A stretch of 64,000 nt of DNA from Rhodospirillum rubrum ATCC 11170 (lineage in GTDB: Bacteria; Pseudomonadota; Alphaproteobacteria; Rhodospirillales; Rhodospirillaceae), in assembly GCF_000013085.1 (NCBI RefSeq), contig NC_007643.1, forward strand, positions 2,403,001-2,467,000. Direction: 5' to 3'. Within the stretch, counting starts at the first letter, position 1, and every line of letters starts with the position of its first letter. Position numbers and translations under genes: made by a program. Below are positions 58,858 to 64,000 of this stretch, in pieces. Below the pieces are notes generated by a model, which did no database searches, was not told the origin of the DNA, and was given only the letters and a program-made list of their open reading frames with translations.

Positions 58858-59910
58858 ATGAACCACTCCATGGCAAACAGACTGCCCGATATCGGGCAGT
58901 CTGTCGACAGGGCGACCGTCGGACTGGTCTTCGCCGGCAATGGCAGCCAGTGGCCGGGGATGGGCGCGGCCCTGTTGCGCGACGATGCGGTTTTTCGCGA
59001 AAGCGTCAGCGCCCTTGACGCCAAGATCCGTGAGCGGGCCGGCTGGTCGGTGATCGACGCCCTGGACGCGGACACCTCGGCCCTGACCATCGCCCGCATC
59101 GGCACCGCCCAGCCGCTGCTCTATGCCCTGCAGATCGGCCTTGTCGATAGCCTGCGGGCCCGGGGGCTGGCCTTTGGCGCGGTTTGCGGCCATTCGGTGG
59201 GCGAGGTCGCCGCCGCCACCGTCGTCGGCGCGCTGGACCCCGATCAGGCCCTTGATCTTATCCTCACCCGCAGCGCCGCCCAGGAACGCACCTGGGGCCA
59301 GGGAAAGATGGCCGCCCTCGCCCTCTCGGCGATCGAAGCCGAAGCGCTCTGCGCCCCATACGATGGCGCCGTCGTCGTCGCCGCCCTCAACAGTCCGACC
59401 TCGGTGACGCTTTCGGGCGATGAGGCCTGCCTGATCGCTCTTGGCGAACAGGCCAAGGCCGCCGGCGCGCTGTTTCGCCTACTTGATCTTGATTACGCCT
59501 TCCACAACCGCGTGCTTGATCCGGTGCGCGACGATCTGCTCAAGGCCCTGGCCCCCTTGCGCCCCCGCCCCTGCGCCCCCGGCTATCGGTTTTTCTCCTC
59601 GGTCGATGGCAAGGCCCGCGGCGGAGAGACCCTTGATGCCCGCTATTGGTGGGATAACGTGCGCGAACCGGTGCGCTTCGATGCCGCCGTCACGGCGATG
59701 GCGGCCGGCGGCGTCACCACCTTCATCGAAATCGGTCCCCATCCGATCTTGCGCTCCTATCTGCGCGAGATCCTTCAAGGCCGCTCCCGCCTCGGCCGGG
59801 GTCCCCATCCCATCGCCACCCTCAGCCGCACGCGCTCGGGGCCCGAAGCCCTGCAGGCCACCCTTGATCACCTGCGCACCCCCCCTTCCCTTCAGCGCAA
59901 ATCGGCCTGA
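58858..59910 (+). CDS. Stand-alone acyltransferase of polyketide-synthase type
   Basis: This 350-residue protein is of the malonyl-CoA:ACP transacylase fold. It has the oxyanion motif FAGNGSQWPGMG (about 25-36), nucleophile Ser113 in GHSVGEVAAA, extender-carboxylate arginine about 138 (LTRSAAQE), catalytic His215 in YAFHNRVLD, and FIEIGPHPILRSYL near the end. The GxGSQWPGMG and IGPHPIL spellings resemble AT domains of type I polyketide synthases more than FabD. There are no KS, ACP or other PKS domains on either side. The first 20 residues overlap the 26-bp palindrome. The next gene is 51 bases downstream, on the same strand. Substrate and acceptor are unknown. Confidence 0.8.
   Translation: MNHSMANRLPDIGQSVDRATVGLVFAGNGSQWPGMGAALLRDDAVFRESVSALDAKIRERAGWSVIDALDADTSALTIARIGTAQPLLYALQIGLVDSLRARGLAFGAVCGHSVGEVAAATVVGALDPDQALDLILTRSAAQERTWGQGKMAALALSAIEAEALCAPYDGAVVVAALNSPTSVTLSGDEACLIALGEQAKAAGALFRLLDLDYAFHNRVLDPVRDDLLKALAPLRPRPCAPGYRFFSSVDGKARGGETLDARYWWDNVREPVRFDAAVTAMAAGGVTTFIEIGPHPILRSYLREILQGRSRLGRGPHPIATLSRTRSGPEALQATLDHLRTPPSLQRKSA
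58878..58903. promoter_or_regulatory. 26-bp perfect palindrome in the 5' end of the acyltransferase gene
   Basis: The two half-sites cagactgcccgat and atcgggcagtctg are exact reverse complements with no spacer. The palindrome overlaps codons 7-16 of the open frame as annotated. It could be an operator, which would suggest a later translation start, or a coding coincidence. Confidence 0.6.
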
Positions 59911-59961
59911 GGCGAGGGATTTGTCATAGCGTGGGATCAGGGCGGGGGGAGCGGGTTGAAC

Positions 59962-61158
59962 ATGCGCGTTGTCTATCTGGGCACCTATGACCACGACAAG
60001 CCGCGCAACCGCCTGATGATCGCGGCCCTGCGCGCCGCCGGCGTCGAGGTGCGCGAGTGTTGCGTCGATGTCTGGGCCGGCGTGGCCGACAAAAGCCTGA
60101 TCGGCGGCTGGGCCCGCGTAACCCGGCTTTTGCGCTGGTTGGCGGCCTATCCGCTGCTGATCGTCCGCTATCTGCGCTGTCCGCCCCATGACGCCGTGGT
60201 TTTTGGCTATCTCGGCCATCTCGATGTGCTGATTCTCGGCCCCTTCGCCCGCCTGCGCCGGGTCGCCGTTGTTTGGGACGTCTTTCTTTCCCTTCCCGAT
60301 ACGGTGGTTGGCGACCGCAAGATGATCTCGCCGCGCCATCCGCTGGCCCATCTCTTACGCTGGGGCGAAGGCTTGGCCTGCCGCCGCGTCGATCTGGCGC
60401 TGATGGATACCCGCGCCCAATCGCGGCTGCTGGAAGACGCCTATGGCCTGCCGCTGGCGCGCTCGGGCCATGTTTTCGTCGGCGCGGAACTCGATCGCTT
60501 CCCCTATCTGCCGCCCCGCCCGCCCCCCGGCCCCGGCCAGCCGCTTACCGTGTTGTTCTACGGCCAGTTCATCGCCTTGCATGGCATTGAAACCATCCTG
60601 CGCGCCGCCGCCCTTGATCGCGAGCGGCGGGTGGCGTGGCGGCTGATCGGCAGCGGCCAGGAAGCCGGCAAAATCCAGGCGATGATGGAGGTCACCCCCG
60701 GTCTGGCCATTCACTGGCAGCGGTGGGTCGATTACGAGCGGTTGATCGAGGCGGTGGCGGCGGCCGATGTCTGCCTGGGGATCTTCGGCGGCTCGGATAA
60801 GGCGGGGCGGGTCATCGCCAATAAGGTGTTCCAGATCGCCGCGACCGGCCGGCCTTTGGTGACCCGCCAATCGCCGGCGATCGGCGAATTATTCGAGCCG
60901 GGACTGGCCGGTATCCGCCTAATCCCCCCCGAAGACCCCGCCGCCCTGCTCCAAGCCGTTCTCGAGCTTGGCCACAGCGGGGAAAGCCTTCCCCAGGATC
61001 TGCGCGAGCGCTTCTCGCCCGCCGCCCTGGGCGCCCGCCTAAGCGCCCTGATCGCCCGCACACTCGCGGCGAAGGCGGATCCGCCGCGCCAGCAGCGACC
61101 CGATGACGAAGCCCATCCCATCGCCGAGGACGGTGACAAGGCGCAGCAGAAGCGATAG
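59962..61158 (+). CDS. Glycosyltransferase (GT4-like)
   Basis: This 398-residue protein has a GT-B type layout: an N-terminal domain from MRVVYLGTYDHDKPRNRLMI and a C-terminal nucleotide-sugar domain with WRLIGSGQEAGKIQAMMEVT, VAAADVCLGIFGGSDKAGRV and ANKVFQIAATGRPLVTRQSP (a GT4-like E/N-x7-E region). A ggggg ribosome site is close; an in-frame TTG at 59956 could be the start. The acyltransferase lies 51 bases upstream, so one operon is likely. Its last 120 bases overlap the convergent gene at 61039-61158. Sugar and acceptor are unknown. Confidence 0.8.
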   Translation: MRVVYLGTYDHDKPRNRLMIAALRAAGVEVRECCVDVWAGVADKSLIGGWARVTRLLRWLAAYPLLIVRYLRCPPHDAVVFGYLGHLDVLILGPFARLRRVAVVWDVFLSLPDTVVGDRKMISPRHPLAHLLRWGEGLACRRVDLALMDTRAQSRLLEDAYGLPLARSGHVFVGAELDRFPYLPPRPPPGPGQPLTVLFYGQFIALHGIETILRAAALDRERRVAWRLIGSGQEAGKIQAMMEVTPGLAIHWQRWVDYERLIEAVAAADVCLGIFGGSDKAGRVIANKVFQIAATGRPLVTRQSPAIGELFEPGLAGIRLIPPEDPAALLQAVLELGHSGESLPQDLRERFSPAALGARLSALIARTLAAKADPPRQQRPDDEAHPIAEDGDKAQQKR

Positions 61159-61989
61159 GGCGACCGCCGGACCGGGCCCAAGCAGCGGGGCGAAACCGGC
61201 GACCAGCAGGGCCTCGCGCACCCCCAACCCGCCCGGCGCCCCGGGAAGGAGGAAGCCCAAAACCCAGGCGACGGCGAAGAGCGTCGTGGTCTGGGCCAGC
61301 GGTGGAAAGGGCTCGCCCAGGGCCACGGCGAGACCGCCGACAATCCCCCCCTGCACAACGAATTGCCCCCCTTGAAGCGCGATGAAGGTGAAGGCGGTCC
61401 GTGGCGAAATCGCGACGGCCCCCTCCAGCCGCCGACGCAGCACGGCCGGCAGGCTGGGCACAAGGCGCGGCAGGGCCATCAGCCCGACCAGAACCAGCCC
61501 GGACGCCCCCAGGATGGCAAAGCCGATCCATCCCGGCTGGCCGACGCCCCCGGTCAGACCGACAAGATCGGGGGCGAACAGCAAACCAATGGCGCAGACG
61601 AGGACCGCGGTGAGCAGGGTCAGGGCGATTTCCCCGCTGACCGCCAAAACCGCAAGCGCGACCGGCACGCCATAGGCCTTGGCCAGCCCCACCCGCCCGA
61701 CCAGATGGCCGACATTGCCCGGCAGATATTTGCCGATCTGGCTGACCAGCAGGATCGAAACGGCGGTCAGGCGCGGCAAGGCGTGGCCAAGCCCCCCCAG
61801 CAGCAGGCCCCAGTTAAGCCCGCCAAGGGCCAGCACCAGACCATAAGCCGCCGCCAGAGCCGCCGTGAGCGACCAATCGACCTGATCGGGCAGATCGCCC
61901 GCCCGAATGGCGCCATAGAGATGATGGGCGAGAAAGGCGACGGCGGCGACGACCAGGACGATCGCCGCCAAGCGGCGCGCCGTTTTCAA
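61039..61989 (-). CDS. LPG-synthase-type transmembrane protein (UPF0104 family)
   Basis: This 316-residue integral membrane protein has about eight hydrophobic segments. It matches the lysylphosphatidylglycerol synthetase transmembrane domain family: LNWGLLLGGLGHALPRLTAV, IGKYLPGNVGHLVGRVGLAK and GFLLPGAPGGLGVREALLVA are hallmark stretches. There is no attached aminoacyl-transfer domain, so it is a flippase-like or accessory form often found with glycosyltransferases. Its start overlaps the methyltransferase stop by four bases (ATGA), and its 3' end overlaps the convergent glycosyltransferase by 120 bases. Confidence 0.85.
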   Translation of the reverse strand: MKTARRLAAIVLVVAAVAFLAHHLYGAIRAGDLPDQVDWSLTAALAAAYGLVLALGGLNWGLLLGGLGHALPRLTAVSILLVSQIGKYLPGNVGHLVGRVGLAKAYGVPVALAVLAVSGEIALTLLTAVLVCAIGLLFAPDLVGLTGGVGQPGWIGFAILGASGLVLVGLMALPRLVPSLPAVLRRRLEGAVAISPRTAFTFIALQGGQFVVQGGIVGGLAVALGEPFPPLAQTTTLFAVAWVLGFLLPGAPGGLGVREALLVAGFAPLLGPGPAVALSLLLRLVTVLGDGMGFVIGSLLARRIRLRRECAGDQGA

Positions 61990-62780
61990 ATCCGCCGTCC
62001 GATCACCAGAAGACCATTGCCCCGGCCATTGTCGCGAAAGCGCTTTTGCAGGCTGTCGGCCAAGCGCAGGGCCCGCACGCCCAAGGCGCTTGAATAAAGC
62101 GGCCAGACCTTGGAATCGAGCGAGCGGTTGACCCCGCTCTGCGCGGTGGCGTCATCGCGGCTGCGGTGGGCCCATTGCTTGCGCATCAGTTGGTGGGCCG
62201 AGGCGCGGAAATATTCAAGAAAATTGGCCAAGGGATAGCCATAGGTCTCCGACGACACGACGGAAAAACCGGCCTGTTTCAGAACCTTGTGGAGATCTTC
62301 CTTGTCATAGCGGCGAAAATGCCCGGCCCATTCGTCGGCGGCGTTGAACTTCCGGGGGTCGGCGGGCACCGAGATCAGGATATGGCCGCCGTCGACCAGC
62401 CAGTCGCGCCAGTCGCGCAAGGCGCCGACGTCATCGTCGATATGCTCAAGCACCTCGAAGGCGGCGACGACATCGAAGCTTCCCCGCCAGTCAGCGGGCG
62501 CCGTCTCGACGATTTTGTCGCCTTCGGTGTCGGCGTTCATGGCCCGGGCGACGACGCGGGCGGCCGGGGAGGTTTCCAGGGCCCGGCAATCAAAGCCCAG
62601 GCGCGAAAGATCGGCCAGCAGGGCGCCGCCGCCGCAGCCGATCTCCAGCAGCCGCCCCCGCTCCAGGGTCCGCATGTGGTCAAGAACCCGCTGGCGCCGC
62701 AGCCAATAGCGCGGGGCGGGCACCCAGCCCAGCGACGGGGCGGCCGGGCCAAGAACGGGATGGTTGATAACCGGCGACAT
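61986..62780 (-). CDS. Class I SAM-dependent methyltransferase
   Basis: This 264-residue enzyme has SAM motif LLEIGCGGGALLADLSRLGF (about residue 45) and motif II-type VVAAFEVLEHIDDDVGALRD, as in UbiE/COQ5-like and sugar or lipid methyltransferases. The C-terminal third (RKFNAADEWAGHFRRYDKED and onwards) is typical of the group linked to glycan or lipid clusters. A TTG three bases earlier could also start it. It is cotranscribed with the LPG-synthase-like gene (four-base overlap) and the GT2 gene (48-base gap). Confidence 0.85.
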   Translation of the reverse strand: MSPVINHPVLGPAAPSLGWVPAPRYWLRRQRVLDHMRTLERGRLLEIGCGGGALLADLSRLGFDCRALETSPAARVVARAMNADTEGDKIVETAPADWRGSFDVVAAFEVLEHIDDDVGALRDWRDWLVDGGHILISVPADPRKFNAADEWAGHFRRYDKEDLHKVLKQAGFSVVSSETYGYPLANFLEYFRASAHQLMRKQWAHRSRDDATAQSGVNRSLDSKVWPLYSSALGVRALRLADSLQKRFRDNGRGNGLLVIGRRI

Positions 62781-62828
62781 CAAGCTCTCCTTCAGCGGAG
62801 GGGCGAAGAAACGGCGGGTTTATGGGGG

Positions 62829-63851
62829 CTATTCAGCCGATCGCCTGCGCCGCAGCGGCAAGGTGGCGGGCGGCGGCGCGGGCGGATCCTTCGGCCGGTA
62901 AAGGCCCGAGCCGTTTGACAATTCCAGCCTGCGCACGCGTTCAAGCGACATCTCGATCAGGTGGCGATTGAAATTGATCAGATCGGCGACCAAAGCGATG
63001 GTGAAGGTCAAAAAGCCGATGATCAGAAAGGTGGCGCCCAGGATCAGCGAGTGAAGATTGCCCGCGCCCGCGCCGTCCAGATAGAACAGGAACCAGCGCA
63101 GGATGGGGATGATGCCGATCGTCGACAAGATCAATCCCAGGACCAGGAAAACCCGCAGCGGCTGATACATCAGATACATGCGGATCATCGTCGTCACCGA
63201 GCGCTCGATGAACTTGGGGATGCTGCGAAACAGCCGGGAGTCCCGGGTTTTGGGGTTGGTGCGCACCGGCACCGACACCACCGCCATATGCTTCTTGCCG
63301 GCCTGGATCAGCATTTCCACCGTGTAGCTGAAGGGCGAGATGATATTGATCGCCAAAGCCGCATCGCGGGAAATCGCCCGAAAACCGCTGACCGCGTCGG
63401 GAATATCAAGTTCCGAAAGCCCACGCACCACCGCGCTTCCCAGGCGTTGAAGCTGCTTCTTGCCCCAGGAGAAATGCGCCTGCTGATCGGTCCGCCGATC
63501 GCCGACGACGATATCGGCCCGGCCGTCGACGATCGGCTGGATCAGCTTGGGGATATCCAGGCCGCAATACTGGTTGTCGCCATCGGTATTGACGACGATA
63601 TCGGCGCCCAGCGCCAGACTGGCATCGAGACCGGAGCGGAACGAGCGGGCCAGCCCGCGATTGTTGCGGTTGCAGATGATATGGTCGACCCCAAGACCGC
63701 GGGCGACCTCGACGGTGCGGTCGGTCGAACCATCATCGATGATCAAGATCTCGACCTGATCGATCCCGGGGATATGGCGCGGGATATCGGCGACGGTCTG
63801 CGGCAGGGTCTGCTCTTCGTTGTAACAGGGGATCTGAACGATGAGTTTCAT
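62829..63851 (-). CDS. Glycosyltransferase family 2 with C-terminal membrane helices
   Basis: This 340-residue protein has a GT-A domain with VQIPCYNEEQTLPQTVADIP, the LIIDDGSTDRT signature and the DxD-type DGDNQY motif (about 90-95), then two transmembrane helices (about 234-260 and 268-292). The fold is that of DPM1/ArnC/GtrB-like polyprenyl-phosphate glycosyltransferases, which make lipid-linked sugars at the inner membrane. It is the upstream gene of the GT2-methyltransferase-LPG-synthase-like run. The donor sugar is unknown. Confidence 0.9.
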   Translation of the reverse strand: MKLIVQIPCYNEEQTLPQTVADIPRHIPGIDQVEILIIDDGSTDRTVEVARGLGVDHIICNRNNRGLARSFRSGLDASLALGADIVVNTDGDNQYCGLDIPKLIQPIVDGRADIVVGDRRTDQQAHFSWGKKQLQRLGSAVVRGLSELDIPDAVSGFRAISRDAALAINIISPFSYTVEMLIQAGKKHMAVVSVPVRTNPKTRDSRLFRSIPKFIERSVTTMIRMYLMYQPLRVFLVLGLILSTIGIIPILRWFLFYLDGAGAGNLHSLILGATFLIIGFLTFTIALVADLINFNRHLIEMSLERVRRLELSNGSGLYRPKDPPAPPPATLPLRRRRSAE

Positions 63852-63929
63852 GGGAGAGCTCCTGTCGCCGATCTGAAGGGATAGGAAGACTGGTCTCGGA
63901 TAGGTCCTTTGCCACCCCCCTGGGGGGCT

Positions 63930-64000
63930 TTAGGGATGAGCGCGCCGGCGCTCCATCATCGTTTCCATATCGACGCTCAGGGTCTGGCCAACCACGGGCA
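63930..64000 (-). CDS. C-terminal end of an upstream gene (partial)
   Basis: An open frame enters from beyond the window on the minus strand and ends at TAA (63930-63932). The visible residues read PVVGQTLSVDMETMMERRRA followed by HP and the stop. This is too short to name a family; the tail is charged and helical. It is the likely gene upstream of the GT2 gene, 78 bases away. It could also be a chance open frame. Confidence 0.35.
   Translation of the reverse strand, partial: PVVGQTLSVDMETMMERRRAHP

Noticed and set aside
63911-63928. A C-run/G-run pair that looks like a hairpin near the right edge.
   Set aside because: The loop would be a single base, so a stable hairpin of that form is not possible.

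Overview
The window is GC-rich, densely coding DNA from an alphaproteobacterium. The glnB-glnA pair, MipZ, ClpS-ClpA, CreA, hemerythrin and several chemotaxis and signalling proteins fit a motile, metabolically versatile member of the Rhodospirillaceae. Rhodospirillum rubrum or a close relative is my best guess, inferred from gene content and not checked by search. No phage, insertion sequence, CRISPR array or toxin/defence locus is evident; this is ordinary chromosome with a few unusual spots.

Layout. 1-6321: the end of a metY-type sulfhydrylase, two tandem chemoreceptors and a PuuA-like glutamine synthetase homologue. The 2.27-kb stretch from the metY 3' end to the puuA 3' end has been tandemly duplicated, leaving a broken metY fragment and a puuA fragment between the receptors. 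6510-9084: two small membrane proteins (one with five 9-residue repeats), a hemerythrin, CreA and tRNA-His. 9159-16060: an aminotransferase, then glnB-glnA and a gltIJKL-type acidic amino-acid ABC transporter, a nitrogen-assimilation block. 16224-25071: two small unknowns, an FkbM methyltransferase, an RND pump with its adaptor, an FtsK-like translocase lacking a membrane domain, and a PAS protein. 25184-34178: TamA/TamB, a TauE/SafE permease and an NtrC-type regulator. 34805-38787: a TrpXYZ-like ABC transporter with a CoA-transferase. 39015-46465: an RlmD/TrmA-type RNA methyltransferase, a hybrid histidine kinase, ClpA and ClpS. 46671-50102: a phasin-like protein, a lipoprotein and a SPOR-tailed D,D-carboxypeptidase. 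50128-56448: an envelope-sugar block (O-antigen ligase family, pgm, ugd, galU) and mipZ. 56597-64000: a molybdopterin oxidoreductase, a stand-alone PKS-type acyltransferase, and two glycosyltransferases with a methyltransferase and an LPG-synthase-like membrane protein.

How the parts relate. GlnB senses nitrogen and carbon status and, in this group of bacteria, controls adenylylation of GlnA; the neighbouring glt transporter would feed glutamate/aspartate. Pgm, GalU and Ugd form a direct route from glucose-6-phosphate to UDP-glucuronate, next to a probable polysaccharide ligase/polymerase. ClpS delivers N-degron substrates to ClpA. TamA and TamB form an envelope translocation pair.

Most interesting observations: the exact tandem duplication, whose non-functional flanks are better conserved than the receptors' sensor halves; a short dispersed hairpin element present twice with a compensatory base-pair change, each copy abutting a minus-strand stop codon; a 26-bp perfect palindrome inside the 5' end of the acyltransferase gene; and a 120-bp antisense overlap of two coding regions at 61039-61158.
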